This document shows positions 34,552 to 47,500 of a stretch of 64,000 nt of DNA, one piece after another. Under the pieces are notes generated by a model. It saw nothing but the letters and a program-made list of their open reading frames with translations, made no database searches and had not been told where the DNA came from. The first letter of the stretch is position 1, and each line of letters starts with the position of its first letter. The stretch comes from Lucinisca nassula (Eukaryota; Mollusca; Bivalvia; Lucinida; Lucinidae). A program made the translations under genes and the position numbers. The DNA lies in contig OY757019.1 of NCBI GenBank assembly GCA_963580285.1, positions 67,665,899 through 67,729,898 on the forward strand, written 5' to 3'.

Positions 34552-35967
34552 AAATTCAAGTCGCTATTTCTGTCACAACATTTTCCCTACGTTAAGTCTA
34601 TGGGCAAATTTTTTTGCCTCTTAAGGTCTCGGAACTCCGAGGTCAATATTCCGATTCGGCCCAAAATTGAACTTAACCGAGATTTTATGCCTGTCCTCGT
34701 TACCTGCAAGTTTGAAGCTGATATGAATAAAAATAAAGTTGCTATCGTGGTCACAACGTATTTTTTTATGCTCAAGGGCAGGTAACTCCAAGGCAAATAA
34801 TCCGATTCGGCCCAAAATGGAACTTAACCGAGATTTTATGTCTGTCCTCGTTACCTGCAAGTTTGAAGCTGATCTGAAAAAAATTCAAGTCGCTATCGTA
34901 GTAACAACATTTTCCCTATGTAAAGTCTATGGGCAAATTTTTTGTCGCTCAAGGTCATGTAACTCTGAGGTCAATATTCCGATTCGAACTTAACTGAGAT
35001 TTTATGCCTGTCCACGTTACCTGCAAGTTTGAAGCTGATCTGAATAAAATTAAAGTTGCTATCGTGGTCACAACGTATTTTTTTATGCTCAAGGGCAGGT
35101 AACTCCAAGGCAAATAATCCGATTCGGCCCAAAATCAAACTTGACCGAGATTTTATGCCTGTACTGGTTATCTGCAAGAATGAAGTCGATCAGAAAAAAA
35201 TTGACGGAGCTAGAGTGATGACAAGCTTTTTCCTATGTGAAGTCTGTGGGAGCTAGAGTTCCACTCAGATCTGCCTGAAAACCTAATGAAGCCTTTCCAC
35301 TTGCCCAATAATGCGACACATGAAATTTGATCAAAGTTGGCCAAGCAGTCTTTAAGATATACATTTTTGAAATTCCCATTAACCCTAATGCAAAAACACA
35401 CAAGGGCAGGTAACTCCTAAGTGAATGATCCGATTCTGCCAGTTATCGAACTTGACCGAGATTTCATGGCTGTGCTGGTTATCTGCAAGAATAAAGCCAA
35501 TCTGAAAATAATTGAAGCAGCTACGGTGATGACAACATTCTCCCCATGTTAAGTCAATAGGCAATTTTTTCAACGCTCAAGGGCACGTAACTCCTGAGTG
35601 AATAATCCGATTCAGCCCAAAATCGAACTTGAGCGAGATTTCATGCCTGTCCTCGTTATCTGCAAGAATGAAGACGATCAGAAAAAAAATGACGGAGCTA
35701 GAGTGATGACAAACTTTTTCCTATGTTAAGTCTATGGGAGCTATTTGTTGCCATGGCAACCAGAGTTCCAATCCGATCTGCCCGAAAACAGTATGCAGCC
35801 TTTCCCCCTACCTGATAATGCTTCACATGAAATTTGATCAAGATTGGCCCACTGGTTCCGGAGATATACTTCTTTGAAAGTGTGGACGACGGACGACGAC
35901 GACGGACGACGGACGCCGGCTCGTGGTATACTAATACCTCACATAAGCCTTCGGCTCAGGTGAGCTA
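34552..35967 (+). mobile_element. H2: H-type body and 3' end without its own 5' end
   Basis: Monomers of about 150-167 bp carry TTTTATGCCTGTCCTCGTTA, CAAGTTTGAAGCTGAT and CCGATTCGGCCCAAAAT. The 3' domain (about 35740-35870) contains GTTGCCATGGCAAC and is shared with C1. The end is AGCCTTCGGCTCAGG, TGAGCTAA at 35967. H2 follows H1 directly. Either H1 is the front of one large element with an internal 3' end (33938-35967), or H1 inserted at the start of H2. Confidence 0.6.
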
Positions 35968-36309
35968 AAAATAGGACTATGCAAGTTATTCATTAAGCAG
36001 ATGCAATACGTCATTGCGTATTACTGACATCAAGTGTCTTTTTATTGCGGGGTTTAAAAATATACAGAAAGACCATATAAAACAGAATAAAAAGATCTTG
36101 TCTTATTCCTATTCTGCCATAATGTATTTTTTTTTTCAGGATTATCATTTTTGCAAAACTGTCAAAACTAACATTCAGCATTAACAGTGCATGAATGCAT
36201 TTTATTTTTTCTCTTTCAAATGTTTGGATTGAACTGGTATACTTTGCTGATGTATGTTCTCATTTACTTTTGAAAAGTCAAACTAAAACACCTGACTGTA
36301 AACAGTATC

Positions 36310-36367
<58 letters not shown>

Positions 36368-37026
36368 GGGGGTGGGGTGGGGATGGGGGGGGGGAGAGTT
36401 TTTATTACATAAATGCCTATGCTAAGCATTGTATGATAACGTGGCACCAAATGGTCATTGAAAACACAATAAAAATACACTTAAAGGAAATCTTGTCCCC
36501 TTATATTGCAACTGATTTTGGCACAAAAATAGACCTGAACCCATATCTAGCAATCAAAAACAATGTTATCGGTTTCTGACTTTTCTGAAATCTGTTTGCT
36601 ATATAGAGGATATATGTGGTCTATTTTATATGCAATATCTTGGGGTGACAAGATCAGTAACACGGCTAAATGATGAAAATCTCATTGTTTATAAATTTTC
36701 ATTAAAAGTAGAAGAAATTTTGAAAATAAACTTATCAGAAAAATTAAAAGATATAGACACATTTACATTTTTTGTATTAGATTTATCCTTATAGAGTTCT
36801 GTTGCCAATCAAAGCAACACAATTTGAAAATAATCATACCTATTGATTTAAGACTGAAAAGTTCACAGGTGTGTAAGACCTCTACAGGGGACTCTTCCAG
36901 GGTGCTTTCCTGAGACCTATAGTAATTTATCAAATGAAACAAAGTTTTATATATAGTTGATAGTCCTCAAGTAAACAGCAATTGAAGTTTCAAGAAAATC
37001 TTTGCGTGGGCAGATTTGGAACTCCC
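35968..37026. other. M interior, right, no gene seen
   Basis: 1.06 kb of AT-rich sequence with a GT microsatellite and a following G-rich tract (to about 36397). A minus-strand stretch near 36918-36848 has a splice-like AG and GT around 24 open codons, but it is too short to call. Confidence 0.45.
36312..36367. repeat. (TG)n microsatellite
   Basis: About 28 uninterrupted TG dinucleotides are followed by a G-rich tract (GGGGTGGGG and similar). The minus-strand reading gives only a poly Thr-His artefact. Confidence 0.95.
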
Positions 37027-37360
37027 CCTTTGAACAATCTTGGCAAGGGTCTACTAGATGCAGCTTCATACCAAACATCAAAGACCTGGGCCTGGCGGTT
37101 TCAGGGAAGATTTTTAAGTTTTCAGTGAAAAAAAAATCTATTTTTGGCTCCAGTGACCTAGATGTGCAACGGACCAGAACCATTTGAACAACTTTGAAAG
37201 GGGACCACCTAAGGATCATTCCTGTGAAGATTGGTCAAAATCTGATCAGTGGTTTAGGAGCTGTTGTTTGAAGAAATTGATTACGGATGCACATATGCAT
37301 GCAAGAGGGACAAAAAGTAATCCCAAAAGCTCACTTCGTCACTACATGACGGTGAGCTAA
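37027..37360 (+). mobile_element. A7: right part with 3' end
   Basis: The A monomer interrupted at 30645 continues (TTTGAACAATCTTGGCAAGG). It is followed by the family 3' domain (GACCAGAACCATTTGAAC) and the terminal hairpin AGCTCACTTCGTCAC-TAC-ATGACGG, TGAGCTAA at 37360. The RGAC microsatellite is short here. Confidence 0.75.
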
Positions 37361-37488
37361 AAACACAAAACCTGTAAAGGCAAATGTGGTGAGTATTTGC
37401 ATATATCTCAGCCTCATAGAGCAATTGGTTTATGAGGAGATGATGTTTAAAGTATTTTTTTTTTTAATTTATGTTTGGAAAACAATAA
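37361..37488 (+). mobile_element. K-family fragment between A7 and A5
   Basis: AACACAAAACCTGTAAAGGC, AGCCTCATAGAGCA and TTTATGAGGAGATGATG match 47997-48110 of element K. In both places an A element ends immediately to the left. A second A element (A5) begins at 37489. Confidence 0.65.
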
Positions 37489-37865
37489 CAAGAGGGCCAT
37501 TATGGCCCTGGAGCGCTCACCTGATCCGTAGGGTGACGAGTTGGCCCCTGGGAGGGCCATTATTAACCCCAGGCTATAATTTGAAGTATCGTGGTAGTGG
37601 TCTAAAAAGTGAAACTTCATACCAAATATCAAAGACCGGAGCATTCTGGTTTCAGACAAGAAGATTTTTAAGGGTTTTCCTTATGTAAGTCTACAAAAGT
37701 CTTCGAGCCCCCGGGCGAGCCATTTTTGGCCCCAGGGCTATAATTTGAACAATCGTGGTAGAAATCCACAAGACGAAGCTTCATACCAAATATCAAAGAC
37801 CTTGGCCTTCTGCTTTCAGACAATAAGATTTTCAAATGTTTTCAATGCCTTGACTTCTATTTCCT
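37489..37865 (+). mobile_element. A5: left part
   Basis: The family-A 5' end is ACAAGAGGGCCATTATGGCC, GCTCACCTGATCCGTAG. About two monomers follow, then a Penelope-like tail fragment begins at 37866. A monomers resume at 49007 after the nest. Confidence 0.7.
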
Positions 37866-38276
37866 AGTAGAAGTAAAACAAAGATCAGGAATTGATGCAA
37901 TTAACTTACTCCACCTATCAAAGACACCAAAGGGAAAGAAACACAAATATGAAGCGACCAGACCATAATGGAAACCTAAACAAAGGAAATACCATAAGGA
38001 CAGTTACTTTCCCACAAAATGGCCAAATGGCCATCCAAAATAAAAAGACACAAGTGATACACACAGTAAGTAACAAGCAACAACATAAATAAACCGCCAC
38101 AGAAGAACCCCCTTGGAATGGTCAGTGGAAAGAATTCCACTGGGGGGCTTAAATCGATTTTACATGGCCATAATCCTCGCCCTTACTTGTCACGGTATAC
38201 ACTAATTTTGTTTAGTCCACAATCATGAAGGCTTCCTAACTAATCAGTGTAACATCTTTGAGAACATACAAATCAA
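37866..38276 (-). mobile_element. Penelope-like tail fragment, left part
   Basis: The sequence matches 18011-18420 (AGTAGAAG boundary, CAAAGATCAGGAATTGATGC, GACCAGACCATAATGGA, AACCGCCACAGAAGAACC). It stops at AAATCAAA where element B2 begins, and continues at 48921 (ACAGAGACG, GAGGACTCGACAGC). This is a 5'-truncated retrocopy later split by B2. Confidence 0.75.
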
Positions 38277-38463
38277 ACAAGAGGCCCATGGGCCACTACG
38301 CTCACCAGAGGTCATGTGGTTTATACCATATACAGGCAAGGTGCCCATTTTGGTCATGTGACAACAATACCACAAATAATGTTTAAATGCCTCACCCCCA
38401 TAGAGGTTTTTCATGTAATTTGGTTTCAATCAGCACAGCTCTTTTACTGGAGAAGAAGATAAA

Positions 38464-40290
38464 ACTAGAAATGTGTCCAGACAACACAGATGCCCTCGCC
38501 AAGGGCCCCGCCTCACCCCGAAAATCCATGTTGCAACAAAATTTTCTAAGTGTGTGACCTTGTCATCAGGAACTTTTGTGAGAAGTTATATTGAAATTGG
38601 TGAAAAAATGTAAGCGCTAGAGCAATGACAAAGTTTTTCTAAAAATAGCCACAGTGACCTTGACCTTGAAAGTCGAACTCGCTCGAGGTATTGTCATAAG
38701 GAACATTTGTGTGAAGTTATATTGAAATCAGTGAAGAAATGTAAGCGCTAGAGCGATGACAAAGTTTTTCTAAAAATAGCCACAGTGACCTTGACCTTGA
38801 AAGTTGAAATCGCTCGAGATATTGTCATAAGAAACATTTGTGTGAAGTTATACTGAAATCGGTGAAGAAATGTAAGTGCTAGAGCGATGACAAAGTTTTT
38901 CTAAAAATAGACACAGTGACCTTGACCTTGAAAGTGGAACTTGCTAGAGATATTGTCATAAGTAACATTTGTGTGAAGTAGTATTGAAATTGGTGAAAAA
39001 ATGTAAGCGCTAGAGCAATGACAAAGTTGTGACCTTGACCTTGAGGTCATGACCTTGAAAGACGAACTTGCTCGAGATATTGTCATAAGGAACATTTGTG
39101 TGAAGTTATATTGAAATCAGTGAAGAAATATAGGCGCTGGAGCGATGACAAAGTTTTTCTAAAAATAGCCACAGTGACCTTGATCTTGAGGTCATTACCT
39201 TGAAAGCCAAACTCGCTCGAGAAATTTTCATAAGGAACATTTGTGTGAAGTTATATTAAAATCAGTGAAGAAATATAGAGGCTAGAGCTATGTTGTGCGA
39301 GGGGATAATTAAAAATTTTTAAGTCTGTGACCTTGACCTTGAGCTCATGGGCATGGGTGGGGCTATCGCTGAATAAAATTGACAGGTACGTAACATCATA
39401 CCAAATATCAACTCAATCCATCGCGCGATTTGGAAAATATCAACTCTTAAAATATCTAATTAAAAATTTATAAGTCTGTGACCTTGACCTTGAAGCCATA
39501 GGCATGAGTGGGGGTATTGCCAAATAAACATTTGGACCTGTATCTATCATCATAGCATACATAAGCCAAATCCATAATATAGTTTGGAAAATTTGAGCTC
39601 TTTAAAATCTTTCACATTAAAATTGTCTAAGTCTGTGACCTTGACCTTGAGGTCATAGGCATGGGTCAGGGTATTGCTGAATAAAACATTGTACCTATAT
39701 CTATCATCATATGAACCAAAGCCATCATTAAAGTTCAGGTTCTTACCAGGTACAAATACCTTAACTGGAGTCTTTAATATGGAAAATTTCTAAGTCCATG
39801 ACCTTGACCTTGAGGCCATAGGCATGGGTGGGGGTATCACTGAATAAAACTTTGGACCTATATCTATAATCATATCAAATATTAACCAATTCCATCAAAT
39901 GGTTTGGAAAATATGAGTTCTAAAATGTTCAAGTCTACCTGTTACAAAAACCTTAACCTGAGTCTTTAACATTGAAAATTTCTAAGTCTGTGACCTTGAC
40001 CTTGAGGTCACAGGCATGGGTGGGGGTATTGCTTATTAAAACTTTGGACCTATATCTATCATCATACCAAAGATGAACTAGTTCCATCAAATGGTTAGGA
40101 AAATATGAGTTCTAAAAGTTCAGGCTCTACCTGTTACAAAAACTTTAACCTGAGGTTACAGGATCACGTACGTACGTACGTATGTACGTACACACACACG
40201 TACAGACGGACGTACACATGTACGCACTTAAGCACGTACGGAAAACCGAAAAACTATATGCCCCCGGCATCATATGATGCGGGGGCATAA
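38464..40290 (+). mobile_element. D2: D-family element nested in B2
   Basis: The ends match D1: ACTAGA, TGTCCAGACAACA (stem imperfect here), GATGCCCTCGCC; and TGATGCGGGGGCATAA at the 3' end. The first module (GTAAGCGCTAGAGC, AAAGTTTTTCTAAAAATAGC), present once in D1, occurs about six times here with a period near 130 bp (38530-39300). The second array and the ACGT-rich microsatellite follow as in D1. Removal rejoins GAAGATAAA and ATACTGAATC of the B monomer. Confidence 0.85.
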
Positions 40291-42247
40291 ATACTGAATC
40301 CGAGCCATCCAAGACAAATGTCAGTAATGACCTTGACCTTTGGAATAAATAAACTTCCATTCAGCTGATTGTAAATACCATTTCTGATGCCACTAGCTAA
40401 TATACAATCAGAAAAATCCACTGTTTTTCCATCTTTCCATACAAATGTCTAAGTGACCAAAATTTGACCTTGACGTAAAACAGGTCAAGGTCAACCAAAG
40501 GTCATCATTTGAACAAACTTGTAAGGGCCAGAGTCCCTGATGCTGCATACCAAGTTTCTTGATCATCGCCCATTGGGTTATTGAGAAGAAGATTTTTAGG
40601 TGTTTTTAGGATATATGGGCATGGTGGCCATATTGGTCATGTGACCCAGTCCTCACGAACAAACTTCCGTTCCCCCATTCCATAGAGGCTCCACATGTAA
40701 TTTGGTTTCAATTGGTCAAGTAGTTTAAGTGAAGAAGAAGATAAAAATACTGAATCTGAGCCGTCCTGGACAAAGGTAGGTAAATGACCTTGACCTTTGG
40801 AACTGATAAACTTCCATTCAGCTGATTGTAAATACCATGATTTCTGATGCCACTAGCTAATATACAATCAGAAAAATCCACTGTTTTGCCGTTTTTCCAT
40901 ACAAATGTCCAAGTGACCAAATTTGACCTTGACGTAAAACAGGTCAAGGTCAACCAAAGGTCATCATTTGAACAAACTTGTAAGGGCCAGACTCCCTGAT
41001 GCTGCATACCAAGTTTCAAGATCATGGGCCATTCGGTTCTTCAAAAGAAGATTTTTAAAGGTTTTTACCATATATGGGCATGGCGGCCATATTGGTCATG
41101 TGACCCAGTCCTCACGAACAAACTTTCGTTTCCCCCACTCCATATAGGCTCCACATGTAATTTGGTTTCAATTGGCCAAGTAGTTTAAGTGAAGAAGAAA
41201 ATAAAAATACTGAATCTGAATTTCTCCATGTCCTGGAGAAAGGTCGGTAAATGACCTTGACCTCTGAAACTGGTAAACTTCCATTCAGCTGATTGCAAAT
41301 ACCATTTCTGATGTCACTAGCTAATATACAAACAGAAAAAGCCACTGTTTTGCCGTTTTTCCATACAAATGTCTAAGTGACCAAATTTGACCTTGATGTA
41401 AAACAGGTCAAGGTCAACCAAAGGTCATCATTTGAACAAACTTGGTAGGGCCCTAGTCCCCGCTGCTGCATACCAAGTTTCAAGATCATCGGCTATTCGG
41501 TTCTTGACAAGAAGATTTTTAAAGGTTTTTACCATATAAGGGCATGCCAGCCATATTGGTAATGTGACCCAGTCCTCACTAACAAACTTTCATTCCCCCA
41601 CTCCATAGAGGCTCCACATGTAATTTGGTTTCAATTGGCCGAGTAGTTTAAGTGAAGAAGATAATAAAAATACTGAATCTGAGCCGTCCTGGACAAAGGT
41701 CCGTAAATGACCTTGACCTCTGAAACTGATAAACTTCCATTCAGCTGATTGCAAATACCATTTCTGATGCCACTAGCTAACATACAATTAGAACAAGAGG
41801 CCCATGGGCCACAATGCTCACCAGAACTCAGGCGTACACTGCCCACTGGCAGCCATGTATGGTTTCAGGTTTTAATTTATTGATTATAAAGTCTCCCAAA
41901 CAAACCCCCATTTCAAAATGAGCACCCATGTGGACTCTGTATCTGAAATTTTAGGCCTTTTATGAGGAGGAAGGATGAGACATGGACCCAACAGAGCCCT
42001 GAATGGTATCACTGAATCCATCTTATCATAAGGCACATGAATATTTATGGTTTCGGGGTTGGGATGTGTACTGTTCCTGAGATATAAGGCCTTTTAAGCT
42101 GCCAAGGGGTTGGAGCATGGCCCTGGCAGACCCCAGGAAAGCCAAGATTGTTGTCCCTGAATGTGTCTTATAATAAGGACCAAGAAAATATATTGTTTAG
42201 GGGATGGGGATATGAACAGTTTCCAAGATATGAGGCCCACTTATGAA

Positions 42248-42718
42248 ACTATATAAAGTGCCCAGTGGGGCACGTATACCCCCGGCCAGTGCCATCACCT
42301 CAGCTGAAACAAGAACTACAAAGGGGAATAACTCTAAAAGCCCTGACCCCTTGGCCCTTATTTTCTTTCCCACAATACAACTAGTCATACTGATCATGTT
42401 TGCAAAATTTCAAGTTTCTATGTACAGTAGTTATTGAGAAATCTTTGACACAAAATAAAAATATACACTATTAAACAGCAAGAACTACAAAGGGAAATAA
42501 CTCTAAAAGGCCTGACCCCTTGGCCCTTATTTTCTTTCCCACAATACAAGTAGTCACACTGATCATGTGTGCAAAATTTCAAGTTTCTATGTGAAGCAGT
42601 TCCTGAGATATCTTTGACACAAAATAATTGTTTACGGACACACAGACAGACAGACAGACAGACGGAAAAGACAAAAACTATATACCCCCATTGCATACTT
42701 CGTATGCCGGGGGTATAA
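42248..42718 (+). mobile_element. G3: G-family element nested in K
   Basis: The 5' end is ACTATATAAAGTGCCCAGTG, GGGCAC, GTATACCCCCGGCC. Two monomers of about 169 bp (AACTACAAAGGGAAATAACT) follow, then a GACA/GACG microsatellite. The 3' hairpin GCATACTTCGTATGCCGGGG, GTATAA ends at 42718. It has one monomer more than G1 but is otherwise close to it. Confidence 0.8.
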
Positions 42719-44518
42719 TGATGAGGAGAGGAATGGCCCCTGTGGACCACCACGTTTGTGTGACTGAATGTGTCTAATCATAAGAAACAAGAATATATAT
42801 GATTATGAGGTGGGGATCTTAATGGTGTCTGTGATATATGGCCTTTTATGAAGTAGTGGCGTGGGCCGTGGCATTAGCATGTTGCCCTAGCACATAGAGA
42901 CCGCACATTGATGTGAGTGAATGAGTCTTATTATAGGGAACACAAATATACATATTTTAGTGGTGGGGATCTGAACAGTTTCTGAGATATATGGCATTTT
43001 ATGAAGTGGAAGGGTGGGGCATAGCCCCAGCACACCCCCAGAGACCCCTAGGTTGGTATCACTGAATGTGTCTCATCATAAGGAACAAGAATATATATGG
43101 TTTAGGGGTGGGGGTTCTGAATGGTTTCTGAGATATTGAGCCTTTTACGAAGTGGAGGGGGTTGGGCATGGCCCGGGCACATCCCAGAGGAACCCCAGGT
43201 TGGTTTCAATGAAAGCGTCTTATCATAAGAAACAAGAATATATATGGCTCTGGGATGGGGACATATCACCTTTTATGAAGTGAAGTTGTGGGGCACAGCC
43301 CACGTGCGGCCCGGGAGACCCTTAGATTGGTATCACTGAATGCGTCTTATCATAAGGAACAAGAATTTATATGCTTTAGGGGTGGGCATCTGAACGGTTT
43401 CTGAGATATTGAGCTTTTACTAAGTGCAGGGGGTGGGGCATAGCCCTGGCACATCCTAAGGGTCCCCCAGATTGGTGTCACTGAATGCGTCTTTTCATAA
43501 GAAACAAGAATATACATGGTTTTGGGGTGGGGATCTGAAGGGTTTCCGAGATATATCACCTTTTATGAAGTGGAAGGTTGGGGCATAGCCCTGGTGCGGC
43601 CTGGGAGATCCTTAGGTTGATATCACTGAATGCATCTTAACATAAGGAACAAGAATTTATATGGTTTAGGGGTGGGGATCTGAATGGTTTCTGAGATATT
43701 GGGCCTTTTATGAAGTGGAGGGGTCGGGCATAGCCCCCGTGCGGCTAGGGAGACCCTAAGGTTGGTATCACTGAATGCGTCTTATCATAAGGAACAAGAA
43801 TTCAAATGGTTTAGGGGTGGGGATCTGAACGGTTTCTGAGATATTCAGCCTTTTACGAAGTGGAAGGGGTGGGGCATAAGCCCTGCCACATCCTAGGGGA
43901 CCCTCAGATTTGTGTCACTGAATGCGTCTTATCATAAGAAACAACAATATATATAGTTTAGGGGTGGGGATCTGAATGGTTTCTGAGGTATATAGCATTT
44001 ATGAAGTGGAAGGGCGGGGCAAGGCCCCAGCGCACCCCAGAGAGACCCCAAGGTTGGTATCACTGAATGTGTCTTATCATAAGGAACAAGAATATATATG
44101 GTTTAGGGGTGGGGATCTGAATGGTTTCTGAGATAAATGGCATTTTATGAAATAGAGGGGGCAGGGCATGTCCCCGGCACATCCCGGGGGACCCCCAGGT
44201 TGGTGTCACTTAATGCATCTTATCATAAGGAACAAGAATATATATGGTTTAGGGGTTGGGATCTGTAAGGTTTCTGAGATATAAGGCATTTTAAGAAGTG
44301 GAGGGGGCGGGGCATGACCCCGGCACAACCTAGGGGCCCCCAGGTTGACATAAAAGCATATGGCTGAGAGAAGTTTACTCAAGGAACATGTTTATGTAAG
44401 TTTTGCCAAAATATCTGCAATGACTTGGAAGTAAATGCCATTTTTCAGTTTTCCCCATTATAAGTCAATGGAAACTCTAAGTTGCATAGCAACAAAACTA
44501 AAAGGCCAAATTTCATAA

Positions 44519-47500
44519 ACAAGAGGGCCCAGAGGGCCCTGGTTCGCTCACCTGATCCAAAGCATAACAAGTGGGCCCCGGGCAGGGTCAATTTTGGCCC
44601 CAGGGCTAAAATTTGAACAATCTTGGTAGAGGTCCACAAGATGAAGCTTCATATCTAATATGAAAGACCTGGGCTTTCTGGTTTCAGAAAAGAAGATTTT
44701 AAAGGTTTACCCTGCGTATAGAAGTCTATGTCAAAAAAGATTTTCCCTATATAAGTCTACGTAAAACCAAAGGGCCCCGGAGCGGGGGCATTTTTGGCCC
44801 CAGGGCTATAATTTGAACAATCTTGGTAGAGGTCCACTAGCTGAAGCTTCATAACAAATATCAAAGACCTAAGCCTTGTGTTTCAGAGAAGATGATTTTT
44901 CAAGATTTTCCCTATATAAGTCTATGTAAAACCAAAGGGCCCCGCAGCGGGGGCATTTTTGGCCCCAGGGCTATAATTTGAACAATCTTGGTAGAGGTCC
45001 ACTAGATGAAGCTTCATACCAAATATCAAAGACCTAGGCCTTGCGGTTTCAGAGAAGAAGATTTTTAAAGATTTTCCCTATATAAGTCTATGTAAAACCA
45101 AAGGGCCACATGGCGGGGGCATTTTTGGTCTCAGGCCTATAATTTGAACAATCTTTATAGAGGTCCACTAGCTGAAGCGTCATAACAAATATCGAAGACC
45201 TAAGCCTTGTGGTTTCAGAGAAGAAGATTTTTCAAGATTTTCCCTATATAAGTCTATGTAAAACCAAAGGGCCCCGCAGCGGGGGCATTTTTGGCCCCAG
45301 GGCTATAATTTGAACAATCTTGGTAGGGGTCCACTAGATGAAGCTTCATACCAAATATCAAAGACCTAGGCCTTGCGGTTTCAGAGAAGAAGATTTTTAA
45401 AGATTTTCCCTATATAAGCCCATGTAAAACCAAAGGGCCCCCGTGCGGGGGCATTTTTAGCTCCAGCACTATAATTTGAACAATCTTGGTAGGGGTCCAC
45501 TAGATGAAGCTTCATACCAAATATCAAAGACCTGGGCCTTGCGGTTTCAGAGAAGAAGATTTTCAAGATTTTCCCTTTATAAGCCCATGTAAAACCAAAG
45601 GGCCCCCGTGCGGGGGCATTTTTAGCTCCAGCACTATAATTTGAACAATCTTGGTAGGGGTCCACTAGATGAAGCTTCATACCAAATATCAAAGATCTGG
45701 GCCTTGGGGTTTCAGAGAAGAAGATTTTTAAAGATTTTCCCCATATAAGCCCATGCAAAACCAAAGGGCCCCCGTGCGGGGGCATTTTTGGCCCGAGCAC
45801 TATAATTTGAACAATCTTGGTAGGGGTCCACTAGATGAAGCTTCATACCAAATATCAAAGACCTGGGCCTTGCGGTTTCAGAGAAGAAGATTTTTCAAGA
45901 TTTTCCCTATATAAGCCCATGTAAAACCAAAGGGCCCCCGTGCGGGGGCATTTTTAGCTTCAGCACTATAATTTGAACAATCTTGGTAGGGGTTCACTAG
46001 ATAAAGCTTCATACCTAATATCAAAGACCTGGGCCTTGCGGTTTCAGAGAAGAAGATTTTTAAAGATTTTCCCTATATAAGCCCTTGTAAAACCAAAGGG
46101 CCCCCTAGCGGGGGCATTTTTGGCCCCAGCACTATAATTTGAACAATCATGGTAGGGGTCCACTAGATGAAGCTTCATACCAAATATCAAAGACCTGGGT
46201 CTTGCGGTTTCAGAGAAAAAGATTTTTCAAGATTTTCCCTATATAAGCCCATGTAAAACCAAAGGGCCCCCGTGCGGGGGCATTTTTAGCTCCAGCACTA
46301 TAATTTGAACAATCTTGGTAGGGGTCCACTAGATGAAGCTTCATACCAAATATCAAAGATCTGGGCCTTGGGGTTTCAGAGAAGAAGATTTTTAAAGATT
46401 TTCCCCATATAAGCCCATGCAAAACCAAAGGGCCCCCGTGCGGGGGCATTTTTGGCCCGAGCACTATAATTTGAACAATCTTGGTAGGGGTCCACTAGAT
46501 GAAGCTTCATACCAAATATCAAAGACCTGGGCCTTGCGGTTTCAGAGAAGAAGATTTTTTCAAGATTTTCCCTATATAAGCCCATGTAAAACCAAAGGGC
46601 CCCCGTGCGGGGGCATTTTTAGCTTCAGCACTATAATTTGAACAATCTTGGTAGGGGTTCACTAGATAAAGCTTCATACCTAATATCAAAGACCTGGGCC
46701 TTGCGGTTTCAGAGAAGAAGATTTTTAAAGATTTTCCCTATATAAGCCCATGTAAAACCAAAGGGCCCCCTAGCGGGGGCATTTTTGGCCCCAGCACTAT
46801 AATTTGAACAATCATGGTAGGGGTCCACTAGATGAAGCTTCATACCAAATATCAAAGACCTGGGCCTTGCGGTTTCAGAGAAGAAGATTTTTCAAGATTT
46901 TCCCTATATAAGCCCATGTAAAACCAAAGGGCCCCCGTGCGGGGGCATTTTTGGCCCCAGCACTATAATTTGAACAATCTTGGTAGGGGTCCACTAGATG
47001 AAGCTTCATACCAAATATCAAAGACCTGGGCCTTGCTGTTTCAGAGAAGAAGATTTTTCAAGATTTTCCCCATATAAGCCCATGTAAAACCAAAGGGCCC
47101 CCGTGCGGGGGCATTTTTAGCTCCAGCACTATAATTTGAACAATCTTGGTAGGGGTCCACTAGATGAAGCTTCATACCAAATATCAAAGATCTGGGCCTT
47201 GGGGTTTCAGAGAAGAAGATTTTTAAAGATTTTCCCCATATAAGCCCATGCAAAACCAAAGGGCCCCCGTGCGGGGGCATTTTTGGCCCGAGCACTATAA
47301 TTTGAACAATCTTGGTAGGGGTCCACTAGATGAAGCTTCATACCAAATATCAAAGACCTGGGCCTTGCAGTTTCAGAGAAGAAGATTTTTCAAGATTTTC
47401 CCTATATAAGCCCATGTAAAACCAAAGGGCCCCCGTGCGGGGGCATTTTTAGCTTCAGCACTATAATTTGAACAATCTTGGTAGGGGTTCACTAGATAAA

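Larger units (their letters stand above)
30646..37026. mobile_element. M: 6.4-kb insertion with inverted terminal sequences
   Basis: The segment splits A7 exactly. Its left end is GGGGGAGTTCCA followed 26 bp later by TGCCCACGCA. Its right end, on the opposite strand, is GGGGGAGTTCCAAATC then TGCCCACGCA. These are inverted repeats with a short insertion on the left. No target-site duplication is visible. The interior is AT-rich and noncoding as far as can be seen, plus nested A6 and H1/H2 (32560-35967). Excluding those, about 3.0 kb remain. A non-autonomous DNA transposon is the simplest reading, but the superfamily is unknown. Confidence 0.55.

Noticed and set aside
36195..36579. Frames coding for Val-Cys or Thr-His repeats
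   Set aside because: These are translations of the TG microsatellite.
36848..36918. Possible minus-strand exon between CTATAG and GTATGA
   Set aside because: Only about 24 codons, inside segment M which appears to be a mobile insertion. Splice-like dinucleotides are expected by chance.
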